Shown one piece after another: positions 53,154 to 61,760 of a DNA stretch of 64,000 nucleotides (positions within the stretch are counted from its first letter, which is position 1; every line of letters begins with the position of its first letter). The notes under the pieces were generated by a model. It was not told the origin of the DNA. It saw only the letters and a list, made by a program, of their open reading frames with translations, and made no database searches. Both the position numbers and the translations under genes were made by a program. Origin of the DNA: Poseidonocella sp. HB161398 (GTDB taxonomy: Bacteria > Pseudomonadota > Alphaproteobacteria > Rhodobacterales > Rhodobacteraceae); assembly GCF_005870025.1 (NCBI RefSeq), contig NZ_VATA01000025.1, forward strand, positions 1-64,000, in the 5' to 3' direction.

Positions 53154-54248
53154 ATGGAAATGGCTGACCGGCAGCAGGCGGCGGCGCCCCGCGCCCGGCG
53201 GAACCCTGCGCCTTCGCGCGTCCGGGGACAGACCGGTCGGCTGTCCGGGACCGGGTCCGAGCGGCCCCTGCGGCTGGCCGGGGGCCTCCTGCTTCTCTGC
53301 CTCCTTCTGGCCCCGTCCCCGCCCCGCGCGCAGCCGATCGAGGAGAAGCGCGTCGCCTTCGCCTCGGGCAGTTCCTCGACCCTGATCCGCGCCGGGATCC
53401 GCGGCAGGGAGATCACCGACTACCTGCTCGGCGCGCGGGCGGGGCAGGTGATGACCATCGACTTCGCGGCCGAGAACCCCGCGGCCAATTTCAACCTGAT
53501 GATCGGCAGCGACCCGGCGGCGATCCATATCGGCCCGGTCGCGGGGAACCGCTTCAGCGGCACGCTGCCCGCGGATGGCGACTACCGCATCCGGGTCTAT
53601 CTGGTGCGCAGTGCCGCGAGGCGCGGCGAGAACTCGGGCTACACGCTCTCCGTCTCGATCGGCAGCCTGCCGCAGCCCGCCTCGGGCGACGCCGATGACG
53701 GCCGCGCGGGCGGCCCGGACTGGTGGGCCGTGACCGGCCTGTCCGCGGGCGGGATGCTGGCGCTGCTCGAGAGGCCCGGCACCGGACATGCCGTGACCGG
53801 CGAGATCGCCGATGGCGCGCGCGCCCTCAACCGCGGCTGCCGGATGGCCGGAGAGACCCGCTGGTGCCGCATCGAGCTGCCCGGCACGGAGCCGCTCTCC
53901 GGCTGGGTCCCCGGGCGCTACCTGGCCGAGGCGCCGGGACCCGAGGCCGGCGGCACCCTGCCCTGCGCGCTCTCGCAGGAGGCGCCGCTGGCGGAGTGCG
54001 GCTTCCGCGTCTCGCACGGCGCCGGCGGCACGGCCAGCCTCTGGATCGCCCTGCCCGGCGGCGGCGAGCGCTATCTGGAGTTCCGCGACGGCCGGCTCGC
54101 CGGCAGCGACCCCGGCGCCACCGCGGGCCTCGAGCGCGGCGGCGGCCTGGCCACGGTCACCGTCAACCGCGCCGAGCGCTACGAGATCCCCGACGCGGTC
54201 CTTTTTGGCGTCACCCCGCCGCGCGCGACGGAGGCGCCCGGACCATGA
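53154..54248 (+). CDS. Envelope protein with PPC-like and SH3-like domains
   Basis: 364 residues. A 40-residue basic N-terminus precedes a hydrophobic segment (LRLAGGLLLLCLLLAPSPPR) that could be a signal anchor. Next is a pre-peptidase-C-like beta domain (QVMTIDFAAENPAANFNLMI, TLPADGDYRIRVYLVRSAA). A bacterial SH3-like stretch (MLALLERPGTGHAVTGEIAD, WCRIELPGTEPLSGWVPGRY) follows with paired Cys. Start from GGGGAGG. ATGA overlap with the M13 peptidase suggests a peptidase-associated or inhibitor role. Confidence 0.65.
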   Translation: MEMADRQQAAAPRARRNPAPSRVRGQTGRLSGTGSERPLRLAGGLLLLCLLLAPSPPRAQPIEEKRVAFASGSSSTLIRAGIRGREITDYLLGARAGQVMTIDFAAENPAANFNLMIGSDPAAIHIGPVAGNRFSGTLPADGDYRIRVYLVRSAARRGENSGYTLSVSIGSLPQPASGDADDGRAGGPDWWAVTGLSAGGMLALLERPGTGHAVTGEIADGARALNRGCRMAGETRWCRIELPGTEPLSGWVPGRYLAEAPGPEAGGTLPCALSQEAPLAECGFRVSHGAGGTASLWIALPGGGERYLEFRDGRLAGSDPGATAGLERGGGLATVTVNRAERYEIPDAVLFGVTPPRATEAPGP

Positions 54249-56308
54249 GGCGCCCCCTGATCCCCGCGGCCGCCCTTGCCGGCGCGCTTGCCGGTCTCGC
54301 CGCCATGGCCGGCGCAGAGGAGCCCGGGCCGGACCAGCTGGCCTTCTCGGTCGCCAACATGGACCTTTCCGCCGATCCGGCGGCGGATTTCTACCGCTAC
54401 AGCGCGGGCGGCTGGCTGGACCGGGTGGCGCGGCCGCCGGAATATCCCGCCTATGGCATCTTCACCATCATGACCGAGCGGCTGACCCGGCAGGTGGCGG
54501 AGATCGCCGCGGACGCCGCCCGCGCCGCGGACACGGCGCCGAAGGGCTCGCCCGCCCAGATCGTCGGCGATTTCTACACCGCCTTCATGGATGAGGACGC
54601 GATCGACGCGGCCGGGATCCAGCCGATCCGCGCCATGCTCGACGAGGTGGCGGCGGCCGGGACGCTGCAGGAGCTGACGCGGATCGCCGCCCGTCACGCC
54701 GCGGCCGCGGGTCCCGCGCTGCTGGCGCAGGCCGGTCCCGGTCCCGACCCTGCCGATAACAGCCGCCACGCGATCTTCGTCCTCGGCCAGGATTTCGGCG
54801 TCGACCGGCATTTCCGCGAGATCCTGCGCCTGCCCGCGGGCAGCCCGCAGATGACCGCCTATCGCCGCTATATCCGCGACCTGCTGGCGGCGGCCGGGTA
54901 CGACCCCGCAGAGGCGGAGCGCATCGCCGACCTCTCGGTCGGGATCGAGGCGCAGCTCTATTCGGTCTTCCTCTCCCCCGCCGAGGCGAAGGTGCCCGCC
55001 AACCGCTACGGCCGGAGCTCCTACGAGGCGGCGAAGGCGCAGGTGCCGGAATTCGACCTCGACCTCTATCTCGACACGCTCGGCTTCCCGCGTCCCGGCA
55101 CCGTCTACATGTACGAGCCACACGCGCTCGAGGGGCTGGCCGCGCTGCTGCAGACCGTGCCCATCGCGGCGCTGAAGGACTATTTCGCCTTCCGGCTGAT
55201 CCATGGCTACGCGCCCTTCCTCGACAGCCGCCTGCGCGCCCCGGCGCTCGATTTCGAGGAGGCGATGCTCGGCGCCCGGCAGGACCGGCCGCGCCGCGAG
55301 CGGCTCTACCAGCTCTTCCTCGACCGGCTCGGCCACCCGGCCAGCCAGCTCTATGTCGAACGCGCCTATGCCGAGAGCACTCGCGCCGAGCTTCTGGCCA
55401 TGATCGATCGGATCAGGGCCGTGTTCCGCCGCCGCATCGCCGACAGCCCCTGGCTCTCCGCGCCGACCCGGCAGGAGGCGCTGCGCAAGATCGACCAGTT
55501 CTCCTGCAAGGTCGGCTATCCCGATGCCTGGATCGATTTCGGCAGCGTCGAGATCGGGCCCCGCGACCCAGTGGCCAATATCCTGGCACTCGGCCGCTTC
55601 GAGATGGAGCGCGAGCGCGGAAAGCTCGCGCATCCGCCGGTCCATGACGCGTTCAACGCCCGCTCCACCCTGCCGATCGCGATGAACGCCGCCTACTTGC
55701 CGGTGATCAACGGCTTCGAGCTGACCGCCGCCATCACCCAGCCGCCGGCCTTCGCGCCGGAGATGGACGCCGCGCTGAAATTCTGCCGGATCGGCGCGAT
55801 CATCGGCCACGAGATGACCCATGGCTTCGATTTCGCCGGCCGCCAGTACGACGCGGACGGCAATTTCCGCGACTGGTGGACGCCGGGCGACGCGCAGGCC
55901 TTCCTGGCCGAGGCGCAGAAGCTGGTCGAGCAGGCCGATGCCTACGAGGTGCTGCCGGGGCTGCATGTCAATGGCGCGCTCGGGGTCGGCGAGAACATGG
56001 CGGATGCCGGCGGGATCAGCCTCGCCTACGAGGCGCTGACGGAGTACCTGGCGGAGCATCCGGAGGAGGACGTCGAGATCGACGGGCTCTCGCCGGCGAG
56101 GCGCTGCTTCGCCGGCTGGACGCAGTTCTGGGCGATGAAGGCGACCGCGCCCTATCTGGAGGCGCTGGTCGCCAATGACGGCCACGCGCCGGATGCCTAT
56201 CGCGCGGTCGCGGCGCTGCAGCATGTCGACGCCTTCTACGAGGTGTTCGGCATCGAAGAGGGCGACCCGATGTGGCTGCCTCCGGAGAAGCGCGCCCGGG
56301 CCTGGTGA
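54245..56308 (+). CDS. M13-family (neprilysin/PepO-like) zinc metallopeptidase
   Basis: 687 residues, the family's usual length, with a signal peptide (LIPAAALAGALAGLAAMAGA). Zinc site H522-E523-x-x-H526 in IIGHEMTHGFD; third ligand E583 in GENMADAGGIS. The substrate-binding segment NAAYLPVINGFELTAAITQP matches NAxYxPxxNxI of M13. Conserved early DFYRYSAGGWLDR. Periplasmic oligopeptide degradation is expected. It is coupled by overlap to the SH3/PPC protein. Confidence 0.92.
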   Translation: MRRPLIPAAALAGALAGLAAMAGAEEPGPDQLAFSVANMDLSADPAADFYRYSAGGWLDRVARPPEYPAYGIFTIMTERLTRQVAEIAADAARAADTAPKGSPAQIVGDFYTAFMDEDAIDAAGIQPIRAMLDEVAAAGTLQELTRIAARHAAAAGPALLAQAGPGPDPADNSRHAIFVLGQDFGVDRHFREILRLPAGSPQMTAYRRYIRDLLAAAGYDPAEAERIADLSVGIEAQLYSVFLSPAEAKVPANRYGRSSYEAAKAQVPEFDLDLYLDTLGFPRPGTVYMYEPHALEGLAALLQTVPIAALKDYFAFRLIHGYAPFLDSRLRAPALDFEEAMLGARQDRPRRERLYQLFLDRLGHPASQLYVERAYAESTRAELLAMIDRIRAVFRRRIADSPWLSAPTRQEALRKIDQFSCKVGYPDAWIDFGSVEIGPRDPVANILALGRFEMERERGKLAHPPVHDAFNARSTLPIAMNAAYLPVINGFELTAAITQPPAFAPEMDAALKFCRIGAIIGHEMTHGFDFAGRQYDADGNFRDWWTPGDAQAFLAEAQKLVEQADAYEVLPGLHVNGALGVGENMADAGGISLAYEALTEYLAEHPEEDVEIDGLSPARRCFAGWTQFWAMKATAPYLEALVANDGHAPDAYRAVAALQHVDAFYEVFGIEEGDPMWLPPEKRARAW

Positions 56309-57276
56309 TCCGTGGTCCCGGGTCCGGCAGACTGGCCGCCCGCCGTCCTGCCCGGAGGGAGCTCGCCCTTTCCGCCGCCGCGGACCGGTGTCCGCCACGG
56401 AACCCAGTTGGCCGGGAAGGACCCGGCCGCGTTTCTCCTGTGGCCGCGCAAGGCGGGCATCGCTGCCCTCGTTGCATGCCTGGCAGGGTGCTGGACACGC
56501 GATCCGCGGCATCGCCAAGGAGGAAGCTGTCTATATCCAGCCGAAGCCGATCCAAGAGGAGGGCAAATCCAGCGACCCTCGGGACGGCTTTTTCTGCGCC
56601 AACCTCTGCCGCCGAACAGAATGTTCCGTCACCCTGCCGGAACGGGGACCGGGGTTCGATCGGGGGCAGACCCCTCTTGCCAGCATTTCCCGCGAGCGTG
56701 GCAGCGAAAAAGCGCCCAGCCTCGGCCGGCACGCGCGGATCGGGCGAGGGCTGTTGAAAAAATCCCGTGACCGCCCGCGGAGCGCCCGCCTTTGGAGAAG
56801 CAGGCAACGGATTCTGGCAGTGGCTATTGGCAGCGCCAGGAAAATGAAGTCGCGGCGCGCTATTGATGGCGGGTCATCAAAGACACCCCCGCCTTCGTCC
56901 CGGGGACTTTGCCTTCAGCGGGGGACGCCCCCGGCGCTGTTGCCGGGCATCGAGGCGGTGCGGTCCGCCTTCTCCGCGACAACCGCGGCCCGCCGGTCGC
57001 CATCCTCCGCCCCGTCCCGACCCGCCACGTCCAGCAGGGTGCTGGAAATGGTCCTGAGGCGTCACCAGGGAGGACACTGTTCCATAACCGGCTGAGGCCG
57101 CCCCCGGCGCAGATCGCGTCGAGCCGCAGTCCGGACATTTTTCCAGTCTTGCCCCGCACTCCGTCGCCGGACGGGGTTTTCCGCACCCTGCCAGGGACAA
57201 GCGCGGGCAGCTCGCTTTCGATGCGGCCCGGCACGGGCATTGCGTGGCGCAGACGATGCCGGACCGCTTGCCCCGG
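56309..57276. other. Gene-poor stretch of about 970 bases
   Basis: No ORF here has a credible ribosome binding site or recognisable motif. Base composition is less extreme than in the genes, with patches such as TTGAAAAAATCCC near 56754. A small hairpin CCCGGC-N6-GCCGGG lies near 56930. It may hold a decayed gene or element that I cannot identify. Confidence 0.4.
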
Positions 57277-58059
57277 CTAGCAGCCCCGCTTGCCGATCAG
57301 CGCGAAAAGCGCCCCCTGCGGATCGAGGGCGTTCAGGACGTATTCGCCGCCGGGGATCTCCATCGGGGCAAGCACGACCTGTCCGCCGGTCTCTGCGATT
57401 AGTGCCGCCGCGACGTCGATATCGGGAACGCGGAAATAGAAGACCCAGCCCGGCGGCGCCTCTCCGGCCGGCATGACCGCGCCCAGCATCGTCGCATGCG
57501 GCGGGTTGCGCAGCATCTGGTAGGTGCCCGCCGGACCCATCTCCATCCGGTCCGCCTCCTCCCAGCCGAACACGCCCGCGTAGAAGGCCAGCGCCGCCGC
57601 CGGGTCGGTCGAATGCAGCTCGTTCCAGGCGCAGTGCCCGGCGCGCGGCGCATCCTGGGCGAAGCTCTCGCTGGTCTCGCCCGAACTGCCGCGCATCACG
57701 TAGAAGGGCGTGCCGCCGGGATCGAGCGCCATGGCGAAGCGGCCGACGCCCGGAATGTCCGCGGGCTCCATCACCACCTTGCCGCCCGCCTGCGCGATCG
57801 CGCCGGACGCGGCATCGGCATCCTCGACCGCCAGATAGCCCAGCCAGCAGGGGCGCGCGCCGCCTGCCTGCATCTCCGGCGTCAGCGTCATGAGCCCCGC
57901 CACCGGGACCCCGGCCATCGAGGCCACGCGGTAGTCCTTGCCGCCCTCCGCGGCCGGCTCGAAGCTCCAGCCGAGAAGCCCGGCATAGAAGCCCTCCGCT
58001 GCATCGGCATCGGGCACGAGAAGCTCGTACCAGATGAAATCGCCATGCTGGTTCGCCAT
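57277..58059 (-). CDS. Two-domain VOC (glyoxalase/bleomycin-resistance fold) protein
   Basis: 260 residues made of two VOC repeats: FIWYELLVPDADAAEGFYAG, then LLGWSFE (residues 8-34) and CAWNELHSTDPAAALAFYAG, then VFGWEE (about 141-166), as in hydroxylase-like CFP30B-type proteins. Each has a paired FALxDPxGxxF strand (RFAMALDPGGTPFYVM, VLNALDPQGALFALIG). Substrate unknown. It is in an operon with the next VOC gene and lies after it. Confidence 0.88.
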   Translation of the reverse strand: MANQHGDFIWYELLVPDADAAEGFYAGLLGWSFEPAAEGGKDYRVASMAGVPVAGLMTLTPEMQAGGARPCWLGYLAVEDADAASGAIAQAGGKVVMEPADIPGVGRFAMALDPGGTPFYVMRGSSGETSESFAQDAPRAGHCAWNELHSTDPAAALAFYAGVFGWEEADRMEMGPAGTYQMLRNPPHATMLGAVMPAGEAPPGWVFYFRVPDIDVAAALIAETGGQVVLAPMEIPGGEYVLNALDPQGALFALIGKRGC

Positions 58060-58072
58060 TGTCCCGTCCTCC

Positions 58073-58504
58073 TCAGATCGCGGCCGGTTCGGCCGCGCCC
58101 TCTGCGGTCATCTGCGGATCCATCCACATCGGCTCCCAGATATGGCCGTCCGGATCCTCGAAACTGCGCCCGTACATGACGCCGTGATCCTGCACCGGGC
58201 AGGGATCGGCGCGCCCGCCCGCCGCTTCGGCGGCGCGGATGAGCGCGTCCACCGCCTCCCGGCTCTCGCGGCTGATGCACAGCAGCACCTGCGCCTCGGC
58301 CCTGGCGTCGGGAATGCGCTTCGAGGTGAACTCCGCCCAGAAGCCATGGGTCAGCAGCATGACGCTGATCGTGTCCGACAGCACCATCATCGCCGCCTTC
58401 TCGTTGGTGAATTTCGGATCGTTGCGGAATCCTGCCGCCTCGTAGAAGGCCATCGAGCGGGCCAGGTCGGCGACGGGCAGGTTGACGAAGATCATCTGTG
58501 GCAT
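58073..58504 (-). CDS. VOC-family protein
   Basis: 143 residues from the ATG at 58504, preceded by AAGGAG. MIFVNLPVADLARSMAFYEA, DTISVMLLTHGFWAEFT, ISRESREAVDALIRAAEAAG and SFEDPDGHIWEPMWMD are typical of the PhnB/lactoylglutathione-lyase-like VOC subfamily. It is divergent from the HxlR regulator and shares its operator region, so it is probably regulated by it. Confidence 0.9.
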   Translation of the reverse strand: MPQMIFVNLPVADLARSMAFYEAAGFRNDPKFTNEKAAMMVLSDTISVMLLTHGFWAEFTSKRIPDARAEAQVLLCISRESREAVDALIRAAEAAGGRADPCPVQDHGVMYGRSFEDPDGHIWEPMWMDPQMTAEGAAEPAAI

Positions 58505-58632
58505 GGTCTCTCCTTCCGGCCGGAGCCGCGCAGGGACGGCAGCGCCGCCCGGGGATGCAAGGGGATCGTCTTGTTGCAGGCCGCTCCGGCGCCTCCCGCG
58601 GCGGATTCGGCATGGACAGGGTAGGTCTGGTC

Positions 58633-58649
58633 GGTTACAAAAAGCAACC
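58633..58649. promoter_or_regulatory. HxlR-type operator at the regulator start codon
   Basis: GGTTAC-AAAAA-GCAACC, a 17-bp palindrome with one mismatch, ends directly before the ATG of the HxlR gene. GTTAC/GTAAC half-sites around an A/T core are common for this regulator family; another GTAAC lies at 58665-58669. Confidence 0.65.
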
Positions 58650-59345
58650 ATGAAATCACCTAGAGTAACTTCCTCGGAAAAACCGGCGGAAAGCCCCCAT
58701 GGCCGCTGGTACCACGATGCCTGCGGGACCGCCTTCGGCCTGGAGCTGCTGGGCGAGCGCTGGTCGCTCCTGATCCTGCGCGAGCTGATGCTGGGGCCGC
58801 GGCGCTTCACCGACCTGCGCGCCGATCTGCCGGGGATCAGCGCCAAGGTGCTGACCGAGCGGCTTGCCGGGCTGGAGGCGACCGGCGTGCTGCGCCGCCA
58901 GGTGCTGGAGGAGCCCGCGCCGGTGCAGCTCTACGGGCTGACCGACTGGGGCCGTGCGGCAGAGCCGGTGATCCAGGAACTCGGCCGCTGGGCGGCCGCC
59001 TCGCCGCTGCACGACCCGACCCTGCCGCTCTCGCCGGTCGCGATGATGCTGTCGCTGCGCACGATGCTCGACCCGGTTGCGGCACAGGGCCTGTCGCTGG
59101 TGGCCGGCTTCGAGATCGGCCGCGCGCAGTTCACCGCCCGGCTGCAGGACGGCGCCATGCCGGTCATCCGCGGCCGGGCCGAGGCCCCCGATCTGCACCT
59201 CTCCGCCCCGGCCGCCCCGGCGCTGGCCGCCGTCTTCTATGGCGGCGCGGCGCCTGCCGACGCCGGCGTGACGGTCCGCGGCGATCCCGCCCTGATGCGC
59301 GCCTTCACCGGTGCTTTCCACCTGCCCGAGAAGATGCGGGGCTAG
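58650..59345 (+). CDS. HxlR-family transcriptional regulator
   Basis: 231 residues. The HxlR winged helix spans about residues 18-115: CGTAFGLELLGERWSLLILR, ELMLGPRRFTDLRADLPGIS, AKVLTERLAGLEATGVLRRQ. An extra C-terminal domain of about 110 residues, SCP2-like in character, is found in the longer members. The ATG at 58650 has no Shine-Dalgarno sequence and abuts the operator, so the message may be leaderless. Likely represses itself and the divergent VOC genes. Confidence 0.9.
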   Translation: MKSPRVTSSEKPAESPHGRWYHDACGTAFGLELLGERWSLLILRELMLGPRRFTDLRADLPGISAKVLTERLAGLEATGVLRRQVLEEPAPVQLYGLTDWGRAAEPVIQELGRWAAASPLHDPTLPLSPVAMMLSLRTMLDPVAAQGLSLVAGFEIGRAQFTARLQDGAMPVIRGRAEAPDLHLSAPAAPALAAVFYGGAAPADAGVTVRGDPALMRAFTGAFHLPEKMRG

Positions 59346-59609
59346 CCCTGCCGGCCCGCCCGGGCCCTTGGCTGCGCTTGACTTCCGCCAGTCCGTTTCG
59401 GAGGATGGCGCCGCGGGAGCGCAAGCGGCCCCGGGAGGAGAGGACCGCCCCCGCACTGGCAAAGGACGCCCCCCGGCACGGCCCCGCGGCCAGCGCGGCG
59501 CCCGACCGGATTTCCAGGCGGCACTTTCCGGACCGTCCCGGCCGTCCGCGCCCTCTGAGGCGCTTGACGCCGACCTCCGCGTTGCGGAGATTGAAGTGCT
59601 TTCTTCCTG

Positions 59610-61040
59610 ATGGAACACGCAAAAATGATTAAATTATTTTGGATTAGTGACGATTGCCGCGGGATTGCCCCGCAAGGGGACCCGGCGCCGGAGCCGGCCC
59701 GCCCCGGACACCGCCCGCAGCAGGCACGGAAACGCCGGCGCGCCCCGAAACCCGCGCTGCGCGCGGGGCTCTTGGGACTTGCCGCCCTCGCAGCGTCCTG
59801 CCTGGCCGGGCCGGACCCGGCCGCGGCGCAGCAGGCCACGCTCGCCGCCGCGAACCTGCCGGTCCGGGTGGTCACGAGCTCCGAGCTGGGCTGGATCCAA
59901 GGCGAGGATGTCGGCAAGAGCTTCGCCGCCCTGCTGAAGGGCCGGCTGCGGCCCGGGGACACGCTTCTTGTCGAGGACATGTACTGGATCGACGCGGCCG
60001 ATCTGCAGCTCCTGCCGGGCATGACCATCGAGGGCGTCAATGGCGGCGGCTTCGATGTCGTGACAACGCCTGACGACAATACCGCGCTCTTCCTCGGCGC
60101 CGACGGGCTGACGGTGACAGACCTCGCGATCCGCATCCCCGGCGCGCCCGAGACCGGATATCCCGGCACCAAGCCGCAGCCCGGAGAGCACTATGATCCG
60201 AAGCGGATCTTCCTGCTCCAGGAGGATGCCAGGGTCACTTTCCGCAACACGTCCTTCGCCGGCAATGTCGAGATGTTCATCGACGCGCATAACAGCCCGG
60301 ACCTGGTGATCGAGGACAGCTCCTTCGAAGGCGGCAAGTACCAGGTGCGGCTGCTGGGCAGCACCGATCGCGCGGTGGTCACGGGCGGCCTCTTCCGCCA
60401 CTCGCTGGCCGACGGGATCAAGACCGAGGCCAGCGACGGCACCGGTCCGCAGAACGCGTCGATCACGCGCAGCTACTTCGACGACGCCAATCGCGACGGC
60501 ATCGACACGGCGGGCGGGTTCAAGGACGGCCATATCGCGGACTCCGTCTTCTACGCCAACGGGATCGACCTGAAGGTGATCATGGAGAAGGACGCCGACA
60601 TCACCACGGCGCGCAGCGTCAACGGCACCCGCATCGACAATATCCGCATCATCGACGAAGAGAACGCGATCGTCGTGACGATGCTGGACCGCGTCGGCAT
60701 CCTGACCGGGGAGAACGCCGATACCTGGATGCCGCATGACATCCTGGTCACCAATTCCACCATCGAGAGCACCACCGGCAAAGAGGTCCGCGCCTTCCTG
60801 ATCAAGGACGGCTATGACATCGCCTGGAAGAATATGACCTATCTGGGCAATGTCAGCGACCGGCGCCTGCTGAATGCCGAAGCGCCCAGGGGCTGGTCCT
60901 CCCGCGACGTCGGCGGCAGCGGCACGGTCACCGGCAAGCCGCTGTGCCCGCCGCTGGCCGGGCGCGGCCGGGACATCGCCGCCCCCTCCCGCCTGCCCGC
61001 CGATTTCCGCGCAGACCGCGGCTGTCCGGTCCCCAACTGA
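59610..61040 (+). CDS. Secreted right-handed parallel beta-helix protein
   Basis: 476 residues. A long basic N-terminus precedes a hydrophobic segment (LRAGLLGLAALAASCLAGPD) ending near AAAQQ, so the real start may lie further in; no ribosome binding site supports 59610 or 59625. The body has repeated turns typical of beta-helices: NTSFAGNVEMFIDAHNSPDL, VIEDSSFEGGKYQVRLLGST, ITRSYFDDANRDGIDTAGGF, ILVTNSTIESTTGKEVRAFL. Such folds occur in polysaccharide lyases and epimerases, but no catalytic site is identifiable. Confidence 0.7.
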   Translation: MEHAKMIKLFWISDDCRGIAPQGDPAPEPARPGHRPQQARKRRRAPKPALRAGLLGLAALAASCLAGPDPAAAQQATLAAANLPVRVVTSSELGWIQGEDVGKSFAALLKGRLRPGDTLLVEDMYWIDAADLQLLPGMTIEGVNGGGFDVVTTPDDNTALFLGADGLTVTDLAIRIPGAPETGYPGTKPQPGEHYDPKRIFLLQEDARVTFRNTSFAGNVEMFIDAHNSPDLVIEDSSFEGGKYQVRLLGSTDRAVVTGGLFRHSLADGIKTEASDGTGPQNASITRSYFDDANRDGIDTAGGFKDGHIADSVFYANGIDLKVIMEKDADITTARSVNGTRIDNIRIIDEENAIVVTMLDRVGILTGENADTWMPHDILVTNSTIESTTGKEVRAFLIKDGYDIAWKNMTYLGNVSDRRLLNAEAPRGWSSRDVGGSGTVTGKPLCPPLAGRGRDIAAPSRLPADFRADRGCPVPN

Positions 61041-61099
61041 TCCGGTCCTGACCCGCGCCGCGCATCCCTGCCGCGATCACCGTCACCGGGCTTTCGGAG

Positions 61100-61636
61100 A
61101 TGTCCGGCAGGGTGGAGGAAGAGCTGGCGCGCATCCGGATCGGTGGCGGCAGGACCGCCTTCCAGGCGCATTGCGCCTTCCGCCATTCGCTGCTGCCGCA
61201 GATCGAGGTCGGGCGGCATCTGGCCGGCCTGATCGGCCGGGATATGGGCTCGGTCCAGGGCTTCGGCTATTCCGAGGCGCCCGCGGGCGCGGCGGGCAAA
61301 CGGAACCGCGATCTTCTGGCCGAGGTCCTCACGGTCCCGTCCCGCCGCTTCGAGGGCACCGCCATGCCGCCGGTCGGTCTGGACGAAGCGACCATCGCGG
61401 AGATCGCCGCCTTCCCGGAGCTGCGCCAGGCCGCGGCCTCTGCCCAGGAGTCCGGCGCGGCTTGCGCCGATGGTGCGGACCTCCGGCCCATCGCCCATCC
61501 GGGGTGCGCCCTGTCCGCCAGGATGGTGGCCGCTCTGCAATCAAGGTGGATGCATCGATGGCGGCGGGACAGGAGGACGGTCGGTCAGGCGAAGACGCGA
61601 CCGCCCTATCCGCCGCGCCCGGGGACACCGGCATAA
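61100..61636 (+). pseudogene. Degenerate class I cytochrome c
   Basis: The reading frame (open from 61052, ATG 61100) follows cytochrome c2/c550 closely: GRTAFQAHCAFRH in place of F-x-x-CxxCH, then VGRHLAGLIGRDMGSVQGFG, and the Met-ligand loop RRFEGTAMPPVGL. The haem site has Arg where the second Cys should be, no signal peptide precedes it, and the C-terminus runs into an unrelated tail of about 60 residues. I treat it as a relic, although single-Cys haem attachment is not impossible. Confidence 0.6.
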
Positions 61637-61760
61637 GGGCGGCGGCCAGGCGCCCGCGCGGAGGACCCGGCTTTCGCAGACACCTTCCGGCCAAGGAATG
61701 CCCGGAGATTGCGGCGCTGCGGCCGTGGGCCGGTCAGGCTGGCGCGCCGGGCAATCCGGG

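Noticed and set aside
52907-53416. N-terminal extension of the nucleotidase fusion
   Set aside because: The frame upstream of 52906 lies opposite the SH3/PPC gene and gives Arg/Pro-rich sequence without a signal peptide.
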